DNA of 64,000 bases, taken from a virus. The stretch lies in the IMG/VR virus record IMGVR_UViG_3300043410_001917, positions 1 to 64,000 of that record; one strand, written 5' to 3'. Position numbers and translations under genes: made by a program. Positions 7,711-14,189 of this stretch are shown piece by piece. The notes beneath the pieces are model-generated. The model worked only from the letters and a program-made list of their open reading frames with translations, made no database searches and was not told the origin of the DNA. How positions within the stretch are numbered: position 1 is the stretch's first letter; each line of letters begins with the position of its first letter.

Positions 7711-9240
7711 ATGAAATTTATAGTTGTTGGTGGTGGAACTTCTGGTTGGTTGACCGCATTATTCACACGAAAAATTTTCCCTGATGCAGAAATAAAAGTT
7801 ATTGCCAGCAGCGAAATTGGTATACTTGGAGCTGGAGAAGGTTCGACACCGCAATTCCCACAATTTTTAAAAAGAATTGATATTTCACCATCCGATATCA
7901 TCAAAAATGCAAAAGGCACACTTAAAAACGGAATCAAATTTACAAATTGGAACGGTGATGGTGAACACTATTATCATGGATTTCAAGACAATTTAGATTA
8001 TCTGAAAAAAACAAATTACAACTATCGTGCTGAATATCTAAACAAAATTAAAAATAATAAATGTTTGGATGATTTACATTTAACTCCATATATTTCTGAA
8101 CAAAAACAAGTAAAATATAGGAAAGATACAAATGAACCTGTTGGCCAAGATTCACTACATTTCGATGCAAACTTATTAGCCAAATATTTACAAAGTGTTG
8201 CATTTCAAAGAAACATTGAATTGATTGATGATGAGGTTGTGGGTATCAATACACATGAAGATAATTACATTAAATCATTGACATTAAAGAATAAGGGTGA
8301 AGAAACTTTAGATTTTGTTTTTGATTGCACAGGATTTAGACGATTAATCATTGGTGATTTTTATAAAACCAAATGGAACTCATACAAAGACAAGTTACCA
8401 ATGAATCGTGCTATGCCATTTTTTATTCAAAATGAAGGTGAACAATTACCTCCATATACAGAATCTATTGCAATGAAATACGGTTGGATTTGGAAGATTC
8501 CTGTTCAGGGTAGATATGGGTGTGGTTATGTGTTTGATTCTAGTTTCGCTAGTGATGAAGAAATCTTGCAGGAAATCAGAGATATGTTTGGAGACGATGT
8601 TGTTAGCCCAAGAACGTTTAGTTTTGATGCAGGTTACTATGACAAAGTTTGTGTTAATAATTGTATTGCCGTTGGTTTATCATCCGGTTTTGTTGAACCT
8701 TTGGAAGCCACAAGTATTTGGGTTCAAATTGTCGCACTAACTCAATTTGAATTTAGTAGAAACGAAATATTAACCCGCAATCAAAAATACATTGATAATT
8801 ATAATCAAACATTAAAATCAATAAATCAATCAGTATTGAATTTTATATATTTTCACTATTTAACTCCACGTAATGATAGTAATTTTTGGAAAACATTTAG
8901 AGAAAAAAATCAAGTTCTACCTTTCATTGAAAAACTGAGTGAAATTTGTGAGGAAAATATTCCTGAAAAAGAGGTTTATGAATATCTTACATCAATGGAA
9001 AATGTTCGAATTGGTTGTCAAAATGTTTCAGATACAAATATATTTTCTAGAGATAGTTGGTTACAGGTTGGTTCTGGCATTCGCTTCTTTAGTAAAGATA
9101 TTGCCGCCAAGGAATTTGAACAAAACTTTAAATATTATAAACCAAGTTTAGATATGATTGAATTACATAAACAAAACAATTTGGATCTATTAAAACATAA
9201 TCAACATTTACAAAATATAAAAGAGAAAAATAATGTCTGA
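7711..9240 (+). CDS. tryptophan-halogenase-like FAD-dependent protein
   Basis: A 509-residue flavoprotein with all hallmark motifs of flavin-dependent tryptophan halogenases (PF04820). The FAD-binding VGGGTSGW is at residues 6-13 and IGILGAGEGSTPQF at 36-49. The lysine corresponding to the catalytic Lys of PrnA/RebH is K72 in TLKNGIKFTNW. The halogenase signature WIWKIP lies at about 259-264, and SSGFVEPLEATSIW carries the conserved Glu. Length matches the family. Known members chlorinate or brominate free or carrier-bound Trp or other aromatic compounds, and also peptides. Substrate here is unknown, but the upstream Asn/Cys-rich protein has two Trp in its tail. It overlaps the next gene by eight bases. 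Confidence 0.88.
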   Translation: MKFIVVGGGTSGWLTALFTRKIFPDAEIKVIASSEIGILGAGEGSTPQFPQFLKRIDISPSDIIKNAKGTLKNGIKFTNWNGDGEHYYHGFQDNLDYLKKTNYNYRAEYLNKIKNNKCLDDLHLTPYISEQKQVKYRKDTNEPVGQDSLHFDANLLAKYLQSVAFQRNIELIDDEVVGINTHEDNYIKSLTLKNKGEETLDFVFDCTGFRRLIIGDFYKTKWNSYKDKLPMNRAMPFFIQNEGEQLPPYTESIAMKYGWIWKIPVQGRYGCGYVFDSSFASDEEILQEIRDMFGDDVVSPRTFSFDAGYYDKVCVNNCIAVGLSSGFVEPLEATSIWVQIVALTQFEFSRNEILTRNQKYIDNYNQTLKSINQSVLNFIYFHYLTPRNDSNFWKTFREKNQVLPFIEKLSEICEENIPEKEVYEYLTSMENVRIGCQNVSDTNIFSRDSWLQVGSGIRFFSKDIAAKEFEQNFKYYKPSLDMIELHKQNNLDLLKHNQHLQNIKEKNNV

Positions 9241-10777
9241 TTGTATTATTATAGGTGATGGAGTAGGTCATGCAGAAGATTTTAGTAGGATACAGAGAAG
9301 TCTAGGTGCATATAGAGTTGCTTCAGAATTAATAGAAAAAGGTTATTCAACATTCGTTTTTGATTTTATTAATGAATTCACTTTGAAAGAAATATTTGAT
9401 GTTTTAGATAAACACCTGAATGAAAAAACTTTGTGGGTAGGATTCAGCTCAACATTTTTTTGGCCGATAGGATACCAAGAAGATTTGCAAAATGTTCTGA
9501 ATAATAAAATTGAACATGAACATTCTTCTTTGAATTTAATGTATTGGAAAAATTACACTTTTGTTAAAAATATAATCGAATATATAAAAAGTAAAAGTAA
9601 GGCAAAAATTGTATATGGTGGTGCAAAAACTCCTTACACATTGATTGATAAGAATGTGGATTATTATGTTTTGGGTTATGCTGATGTGACAATTTTAGAA
9701 TTGACAGATTTCTTAGCAGGAAAAAAACAATCCATTGAACATATTGAAGAAGTAGAAATTGATGGTGTAAAGAAATATAAAATAGATTCTTTCAAGTATG
9801 CAGAACCAAGAATGGATTCCATTTCAACAAGTTGGTGGCGTAAAGAATTTAATATATTGCCTGCTGAAAGTTTACCAATTGAAACTGGTCGAGGTTGTAT
9901 TTTCAAATGTAAATTTTGTTCCTTTCCTTTACTTGGTAAGAAAAAAGGAACATATACTAGGTCTTGTGGTATAATAAGAGAAGAATTGATAAAAACATTT
10001 GAGACAACAGGAACAACTTCCTTCTACATCACAGATGATACATTTAATGATGACAATGATAAGATGGAAGAATTTCATAAAATGTTTACCAGCCTACCAT
10101 TCAAACCAAAATTAACTGGTTATTTGCGATTGGATTTGATAAACAAATACACACATCAAGCAGATTTGTTGTCTGAAATGGGTTTTGTTGGTGCTTTTTT
10201 TGGTATAGAAACATTACAACCGGAAAGTGCTAAGAGTATAGGTAAGGGATTGCATCCTAATAAGGTGAAAGATAGATTATATTGGCTCGCAGAAAAGTGG
10301 AAAAATAAAATAAATGTTACTTCCGGTTTCATTCTTGGTTTACCATACGATACCACAGATTATTTTGATGAATTATTTAATTGGTCTTTAGAAGATGACA
10401 ACCCTCTACAAGAGATTATTTTTTATCCATTGAAGTTATTCAATAATAAAACTAATAAAGAATTGGATAGATATAATTCCGAGTTTGCTATAAATCCAGA
10501 AATATATGGTTATGAATTCAATACGATAACTGATTGGAGATTACCATCACAAAAATTAGATTATAATATGTGTAAAAACATTGCAGAATATTATAATAAT
10601 ATTAGGGGACCAAAAAATAAAATTTCTTCATTCACTATGCACACTATGGCAAATTTAGGTGTATCATACGATGATATGTATAAATGCACACAAAATGAAT
10701 TGTTAAATAGATATAACTTTGAAGAATTGAATAGATTGAAGATTGAAGAATATAAAGGATTGATTTTGAATGTTTAA
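9233..10777 (+). CDS. B12-binding-type radical SAM protein
   Basis: A 514-residue protein whose first 190 or so residues resemble a cobalamin-binding Rossmann domain (opening VASELIEKGYSTFVFDFINEF and VYGGAKTPYTL), followed by a radical SAM domain. The cluster motif is CIFKCKFC (C222, C226, C229) after ETGRG, with YITDDTFNDD and FFGIETLQPESAKSIGKGL typical of this class. The classic B12-binding DxHxxG is not obvious, so cobalamin use is uncertain. Such enzymes methylate unactivated carbons or catalyse other radical steps on peptides and lipids. It starts within the halogenase gene and overlaps the exonuclease gene by eight bases, so the cassette ends tightly coupled to the replication genes. 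Confidence 0.85.
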   Translation: MSDCIIIGDGVGHAEDFSRIQRSLGAYRVASELIEKGYSTFVFDFINEFTLKEIFDVLDKHLNEKTLWVGFSSTFFWPIGYQEDLQNVLNNKIEHEHSSLNLMYWKNYTFVKNIIEYIKSKSKAKIVYGGAKTPYTLIDKNVDYYVLGYADVTILELTDFLAGKKQSIEHIEEVEIDGVKKYKIDSFKYAEPRMDSISTSWWRKEFNILPAESLPIETGRGCIFKCKFCSFPLLGKKKGTYTRSCGIIREELIKTFETTGTTSFYITDDTFNDDNDKMEEFHKMFTSLPFKPKLTGYLRLDLINKYTHQADLLSEMGFVGAFFGIETLQPESAKSIGKGLHPNKVKDRLYWLAEKWKNKINVTSGFILGLPYDTTDYFDELFNWSLEDDNPLQEIIFYPLKLFNNKTNKELDRYNSEFAINPEIYGYEFNTITDWRLPSQKLDYNMCKNIAEYYNNIRGPKNKISSFTMHTMANLGVSYDDMYKCTQNELLNRYNFEELNRLKIEEYKGLILNV

Positions 10778-11429
10778 TTATTGCCCACCAAAAGAGATTC
10801 CAAAGATTGAATCTCAAACTTTCCCTGATGGGAAAAGATATTATGTTACACCAAATGGTAAAAAATTGCCATCGGTAACTACTGTGGTGGGCGCACAGAA
10901 AAAACAATCCATTTTAGAATGGCGCCGTAGAGTTGGTGAAGATGTTGCAAACAAAATTTCCAGACAAGCAACATCACGTGGCACCAATATGCATACGATG
11001 TGTGAATACTATTTGAACAATGAACCAAAACCACCAGGTAACGTCATGCCTGATGCGAAAGAATTGTTCATATCAATCAAACCATATCTAAACAAAATCA
11101 ACAATATACATTACCAAGAAGTTGGTTTGTGGTCTGAACAATTAGGTTTGGCGGGTCGTGTAGATTGTATTGGTGAATATGAAGGTAAGTTATCTGTTAT
11201 TGATTTTAAAACATCCAAAAAAATCAAAACACGTGAATCAATTCTAGATTATTTCTGGCAAACTACTGCATATGCATTGATGTATGAAGAATTGATTGGA
11301 CAACCTATTGATGATTTGGTAATCATTATGGCGGTAGACAATGAACAACCAATCATCTTCAAAGAAAAAACACAAGACCATATTGAAGGTTTAGTTAGAG
11401 CTATTGATTATTACCACAAAAACAGTTGA
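10770..11429 (+). CDS. PD-(D/E)XK nuclease, RecB/Cas4-like phage exonuclease
   Basis: A 219-residue nuclease. The active-site pattern is GRVDCIGEYEG (D132) followed by VIDFKTSKK (D145 and K147). An upstream helix SRGTNMHTMCEYYL carries the His and Glu-type residues of RecB-like folds, and the downstream DYFWQTTAYALMYEEL fits the QxxxY motif of the same superfamily. Proteins of this size, often annotated as exonuclease in T4-like marine phages, act in recombination or host DNA breakdown. The start overlaps the upstream gene, and the 3' end contains the -35 box of a sigma70-like promoter. Confidence 0.85.
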   Translation: MFNYCPPKEIPKIESQTFPDGKRYYVTPNGKKLPSVTTVVGAQKKQSILEWRRRVGEDVANKISRQATSRGTNMHTMCEYYLNNEPKPPGNVMPDAKELFISIKPYLNKINNIHYQEVGLWSEQLGLAGRVDCIGEYEGKLSVIDFKTSKKIKTRESILDYFWQTTAYALMYEELIGQPIDDLVIIMAVDNEQPIIFKEKTQDHIEGLVRAIDYYHKNS

Positions 11430-11454
11430 CAAACTAAATAAATTGGTGTATAAT
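11426..11454 (+). promoter_or_regulatory. consensus sigma70 promoter
   Basis: TTGACA at 11426-11431 and TATAAT at 11449-11454, separated by exactly 17 bases, are perfect consensus boxes. Transcription would start near 11461, which is the ATG of the small membrane gene. A CTAAATA late-type box (11433-11440) lies within the spacer. A promoter this strong suggests early expression by host RNA polymerase of the downstream HNH endonuclease and tmRNA. Confidence 0.8.
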
Positions 11455-11460
11455 ACAATT

Positions 11461-11592
11461 ATGGATAAATTATTTTTACTTGTTATTGTTGTAGGTTTAC
11501 ACGCTTATTGGATTTATAAGTTGGTAAACTATGATTGGAATAATTTTGAAAAAGATTCAGAGGGTGACGATTTTTTGAAACCCTATGAGTGA
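11461..11592 (+). CDS. small single-pass membrane protein, possibly leaderless
   Basis: A 43-residue protein, MDKLFLLVIVVGLHAYWIYK then a short acidic tail (DSEGDDFLKPYE). It has one membrane helix at about residues 3-19. The same frame is open upstream to 11404, but the consensus promoter ends at 11454, so a transcript from it would begin at or next to the ATG at 11461. No ribosome-binding site precedes it. It may be translated from a leaderless or longer read-through mRNA, or be a chance frame. Confidence 0.45.
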   Translation: MDKLFLLVIVVGLHAYWIYKLVNYDWNNFEKDSEGDDFLKPYE

Positions 11593-11637
11593 TTATGGTT
11601 GTATGAAGCAACTAGAAACGTATTCTGTAATCTTCAA

Positions 11638-11659
11638 CTCCACTAAATAAAAGTGGAGG
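11638..11659 (+). promoter_or_regulatory. RNA hairpin over the HNH gene ribosome-binding site with a late-promoter-like loop
   Basis: CTCCACT (11638-11644) pairs perfectly with AGTGGAG (11652-11658) around the loop AAATAAA. The 3' arm contains most of the GGAGG Shine-Dalgarno of the HNH gene starting at 11665. The box ACTAAATA (11642-11649) lies across the 5' arm and loop. Early read-through RNA would fold and hide the site; RNA started by a late promoter here would lack the 5' arm and leave it free. This is the logic known for T4 I-TevI; here it is inferred from sequence only. Confidence 0.6.
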
Positions 11660-11664
11660 TGTAT

Positions 11665-12210
11665 ATGAGAAGTTATTCCTTGATTTGTTGTGATGGTTGC
11701 GAAAAACAATTTGAAAAAGAAACAAGATATGTAAAAGCGGCTGAAAAGAAAGGTAGACGCCTTTACTGTTCACTATCTTGCCATGCAAAACACACAAGAG
11801 AAGAAAAGTTGGGTGTTTGGGTGCATAGTGAAGAAAACAAGAAAATGGCCAGAAGTTTGGCTGGTAATAGAAAGGATGAATATAGTCCTTTCAGAACACT
11901 ATTAAAAAGTTGTAGAACAAGAACTAATAAAGGTGGGAATCCAAAAGGTGATTTTAATTTGGATTTACCATATCTCAAAGAACTTTGGGAAAAACAAAAC
12001 GGTAAATGTGCCATCACAAAGGTTGACTTAATTTTAGAATCTAGTTATAATAAAAATTATCAAGCGTCACTGGATAGAATTGATAGTTCCAAAGGATATG
12101 TGAAAGGCAATGTCAGATACATTAGTGTATCCGCAAATTGGTTAAAGAATAACCTGGATGATGAACACATAAAAGAATTTATCCGGATTTGTAAAATGGT
12201 AGTAAACTGA
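11665..12210 (+). CDS. HNH endonuclease (homing-type)
   Basis: A 181-residue protein. The N-terminus has a zinc-ribbon-like set of Cys pairs (ICCDGCEKQF and LYCSLSCHAKH). The C-terminal half has an HNH-type core: NGKCAITKVDL, then ASLDRIDSSKGYVKGNVRYIS and SANWLKNN. This matches free-standing phage HNH nucleases with the LDRID and GYV.GNV signatures. The GTG at 11653 is inside the ribosome-binding site, so ATG 11665 is the start. It lies directly upstream of the tmRNA gene, a place where mobile endonucleases often insert. Expression probably depends on the hairpin over its ribosome-binding site. Confidence 0.88.
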   Translation: MRSYSLICCDGCEKQFEKETRYVKAAEKKGRRLYCSLSCHAKHTREEKLGVWVHSEENKKMARSLAGNRKDEYSPFRTLLKSCRTRTNKGGNPKGDFNLDLPYLKELWEKQNGKCAITKVDLILESSYNKNYQASLDRIDSSKGYVKGNVRYISVSANWLKNNLDDEHIKEFIRICKMVVN

Positions 12211-12259
12211 TTTTTTGAAAAGTTGGCAAGACGCCGGGGCAGCACCGGCCATCTCCACC

Positions 12260-12323
12260 AAAAGAATTCTTCACCCTGTATAGAGACAGACAAGTGCTAT
12301 AGACTATACTAAAGAGTTCTTTT
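12260..12323 (+). other. processed intervening segment of the permuted tmRNA
   Basis: The segment between the acceptor CCA and the GGGG of the coding piece has AAAAGAATTCTT (12260-12271) facing AAGAGTTCTTTT (12312-12323), twelve pairs with one G-U. This extends the acceptor stem in the precursor and would hold the two halves together for cutting at both ends, as expected of a pre-tmRNA that is matured to two RNAs. Confidence 0.75.
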
Positions 12324-12411
12324 GATGGGGATGAACCAGTTTCGATTGACAAATTAGTAAATTAATTGGCTACCCGACACAGATAGTCGTAAAAACTAAA
12401 TCAAAGTAAAC

Positions 12412-12444
12412 GCAAACGATGAAAAGTTCGCATTGGCAGCCTAA
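12412..12444 (+). other. tmRNA tag reading frame ANDEKFALAA
   Basis: GCA at 12412-12414 is the resume codon. The frame reads A-N-D-E-K-F-A-L-A-A and stops with TAA at 12442-12444. The E. coli tag is ANDENYALAA, so the start ANDE and the ALAA end, which recruits ClpXP and related proteases, are retained. Tagged products would be degraded by host proteases. Confidence 0.92.
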
Positions 12445-12515
12445 ACGCTGACTAGGGTTTCGGTAGGTTTCCTCGTAACAGAATAACCTACTATCTTTTA
12501 TTAACAGGAGAAAAT

Positions 12516-13058
12516 ATGAAAAAAAGTTTAGTTGCTCTAGCAACAATGGTTTCATTGTCAGCATTTGCTGGTAGTTATGTTCAAGTTGAACAAGAACATG
12601 TTATCGGGCGTGCAGGTGCTGCAAATAGTGAAGCAACTTACCTACGTGCAGGTAAGGATTTTGGAGACACATCGGTTAACTTGCAAAGTCGTACCGCTCG
12701 TTTTTCAACAAACAGCATCAGTTCAAGCCTAGAAGGAACTGTTTCTAACAAAAACGCAAGCATTCTTGGTATCACACCATTCGTTGGAATGGGCCACGAT
12801 TTTGGTGGAACCGCTAGTGGTTACAATTATGGCCTAGTTGGCGCATCAACTGGTGTTAAAGTTGGACCTGGTTCAGCATATGCAGGTGTTAAAACCCGTG
12901 TATTGCGCCAAAATGATTCCGATCCAAAGCAAACAGTTGTATACGCTGGTTACAACATGCCTGTTGCCAAAGATGTATCATTTAACGTTGGTCTAAGTCA
13001 TTCAGGCCAAGACATTAAAGAAAGAGGCGTTTCAGCTGGTCTTTCTTTCGGTTTCTAA
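12516..13058 (+). CDS. secreted outer-membrane-protein-like beta-barrel protein
   Basis: A 180-residue protein with a signal peptide (MKKSLVALATMVSLSAFA, cleavage likely after AFA). The rest alternates hydrophobic and polar residues as in a small beta barrel, and the C-terminus SAGLSFGF ends in Phe, as outer-membrane proteins do. The body is Gly/Ser/Asn-rich with few charged clusters. An AGGAG site precedes the ATG. This would be a phage-coded envelope protein; possible roles are changing the surface to exclude other phages or affecting adsorption. No family can be named. It lies just after the tmRNA. Confidence 0.75.
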   Translation: MKKSLVALATMVSLSAFAGSYVQVEQEHVIGRAGAANSEATYLRAGKDFGDTSVNLQSRTARFSTNSISSSLEGTVSNKNASILGITPFVGMGHDFGGTASGYNYGLVGASTGVKVGPGSAYAGVKTRVLRQNDSDPKQTVVYAGYNMPVAKDVSFNVGLSHSGQDIKERGVSAGLSFGF

Positions 13059-13062
13059 ACCG

Positions 13063-13070
13063 CCTAAATA
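13063..13070 (+). promoter_or_regulatory. late-promoter-like box CCTAAATA
   Basis: CCTAAATA lies 73 bases before the ATG at 13144. It resembles the T4 late box TATAAATA at its last six bases and is identical to the box at 15277-15284. Confidence 0.5.
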
Positions 13071-13075
13071 AGTAT

Positions 13076-13095
13076 ATGGGTTCGGTGGAACCCAT
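13076..13095 (+). terminator. perfect hairpin between genes, weak terminator
   Basis: ATGGGTTC (13076-13083), loop GGTG, then GAACCCAT (13088-13095) form a perfect 8-base-pair stem. It follows the OMP-like gene, but the next bases are TTAAAAAA, not a T-run, so it is more likely an RNA-processing or stability element or a leaky terminator. Confidence 0.45.
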
Positions 13096-13143
13096 TTAAA
13101 AAATCCACTATCACACATTACACAACACAATTAGGAGAAAACT

Positions 13144-13431
13144 ATGTCAAACATGACACCTTTTGAGATCCGTCTTGAACTATTAAAAATGGCGAGAGAC
13201 ATGTTATATGATTCATACAACGCAGAAAGAGACCGTCTACAACAAGACTGGAACATCAAATGCGATACTGCAAAGGCCAAAGGTGAAACACCACCTGAAC
13301 ATCCGGCTTTGCCAGCAATCCCCTCAGAACAAGATATTATCAACAAAGCCCAAACACTAAACGGCTTCGTTTCTAATATTCAATCACCAGAACCAACCAC
13401 AAAAGTTCTGTCTACAAAGAAATCTACCTGA
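13144..13431 (+). CDS. hypothetical conserved phage protein
   Basis: A 95-residue protein behind AGGAG. Residues 1-40 look helical with charged/aromatic heptads (MTPFEIRLELLKMARDMLYD), then a Pro-rich stretch (GETPPEHPALPAIPSEQD) and a polar tail. Similar short proteins occur in marine T4-like phages. No signal peptide, membrane segment or motif is seen. It lies between the hairpins at 13076 and 13437, probably as its own unit. Function unknown. Confidence 0.65.
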   Translation: MSNMTPFEIRLELLKMARDMLYDSYNAERDRLQQDWNIKCDTAKAKGETPPEHPALPAIPSEQDIINKAQTLNGFVSNIQSPEPTTKVLSTKKST

Positions 13432-13436
13432 GGGTT

Positions 13437-13452
13437 AGGGGCTTAGGCCCCT
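13437..13452 (+). terminator. short hairpin after the 13144 gene
   Basis: AGGGGC (13437-13442), loop TTAG, GCCCCT (13447-13452) form a GC-rich 6-base-pair stem followed by TTTA. It lies six bases after the stop and 22 bases before the next ATG. The T-run is short, so termination would be partial. Confidence 0.55.
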
Positions 13453-13473
13453 TTACACACACAAGGAGAACAA

Positions 13474-13965
13474 ATGAAGTTTTTATCAACTTTAATTTTA
13501 TCTTTATCTATTTTATTTTTGCCTGTAAAGGCATATCAAGCACAACCAGATTTACAACAACAGGTTAGTGCAAATATAAATCAACAAATCCTTTGCATGG
13601 CTAAAAACATTTATTATGAAGCTGCAATGGAACCACATGAAGGAAAGTTGGCCGTAGCACAAGTCACAATCAATCGTGCCAACAATCCAAATTATCCAAA
13701 AGATTTTTGCGGTGTTGTTTACCAAAAGACAGGTCAAACATGCCAATTTACATGGACTTGCGAGAAGGTTGGTCCAGTAAGAAACCCATATGCTTGGGAA
13801 GAATGTTTATATATTGCCAAGAGAGCAATGACAGAGGCAATCTTACACAAAGAGATTGCCAAGGCTCGTGCAATGTTTTACCATGCAACATATGTTCGTC
13901 CAGGTTGGTCAAACATCCGACCTGTAAGAACAATTGGAAACCATATTTTTTATACGAAAGCTTGA
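13474..13965 (+). CDS. secreted SleB/CwlJ-type cell wall hydrolase (endolysin candidate)
   Basis: A 163-residue protein with an N-terminal signal peptide (MKFLSTLILSLSILFLPVKA). The rest fits the SleB/CwlJ hydrolase family (PF07486): IYYEAAMEPHEGKLAVAQV with the catalytic Glu, then VINRANNPNYP-like and TCQFTWTC. Such enzymes cleave peptidoglycan. Export by the Sec pathway would allow lysis without a classic holin, or it could act at the periplasm during adsorption or release. It has AAGGAG before the ATG and is followed within two bases by gp33. Confidence 0.85.
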   Translation: MKFLSTLILSLSILFLPVKAYQAQPDLQQQVSANINQQILCMAKNIYYEAAMEPHEGKLAVAQVTINRANNPNYPKDFCGVVYQKTGQTCQFTWTCEKVGPVRNPYAWEECLYIAKRAMTEAILHKEIAKARAMFYHATYVRPGWSNIRPVRTIGNHIFYTKA

Positions 13966-13967
13966 TT

Positions 13968-14189
13968 GTGCCGACAAAAACAGAGATTAATGAATTTAGT
14001 GAAATGATTAGTGGAAAATCGGTTGCCTTGCAATGTTCCCATATGGAGGCAATCGTTTATCATTGTGAAGAAACTGGTATGGAAGTTGATGTGGCTTCTA
14101 CTCTAATATCAAGTGCTTTGAAAGCAAAGATTAGAGAAGAAGCCCAAGACTTGAATTTGTTGAAGAAAAGTTCTAAATTGCCTCTATGA
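13968..14189 (+). CDS. gp33: gp33-like late transcription coactivator
   Basis: A 73-residue protein starting at GTG 13968, two bases after the endolysin stop. Its layout, PTKTEINEFSEMI then MEAIVYHCEETGMEVDVAS and LKAKIREEAQDLNLLK, matches gp33 of T4-like marine phages. The frame is open further upstream to 13707, but that part overlaps the endolysin. gp33 bridges the sliding clamp and RNA polymerase to allow late transcription with gp55. The order gp33-gp59-gp32 is the same as in T4, which supports the assignment. It overlaps gp59 by four bases. Confidence 0.75.
   Translation: MPTKTEINEFSEMISGKSVALQCSHMEAIVYHCEETGMEVDVASTLISSALKAKIREEAQDLNLLKKSSKLPL

Larger units (their letters stand above)
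12220..12491 (+). ncRNA. ssrA: circularly permuted (two-piece) tmRNA gene
   Basis: The acceptor half comes first. AAGTTGGCAA (12220-12229) is the 3' strand of helix P2. The T-arm is GCCGG/CCGGC (12233-12249), followed by CATCTCC (12250-12256), A and CCA (12258-12260). The coding half follows: GGGGATG (12327-12333) pairs with CATCTCC as the acceptor stem, with a G-U at the third pair, the alanine identity element. Then come GAACCAGTTTCGATTG and TTGACAAATT (12346-12355), which pairs 8 of 10 with the P2 strand. The tag frame is at 12412-12444 and a 3' hairpin GTAGGTT/AACCTAC at 12463-12491. The permuted order and alanine tRNA-like features are clear; exact mature ends are not. It directly follows the HNH gene. 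Confidence 0.9.

Noticed and set aside
12220-12491. Ordinary tRNA or a simple hairpin element
   Set aside because: The CCA precedes the GGGG, the acceptor stem forms only if the order is permuted, and a tag frame with TAA is present, so permuted tmRNA fits better.
13076-13095. Strong rho-independent terminator
   Set aside because: The stem is perfect but there is no T-run; listed as a weak element only.
13707-14189. A 160-codon frame including gp33
   Set aside because: The upstream half overlaps the endolysin in another frame; only the part from GTG 13968 matches gp33.
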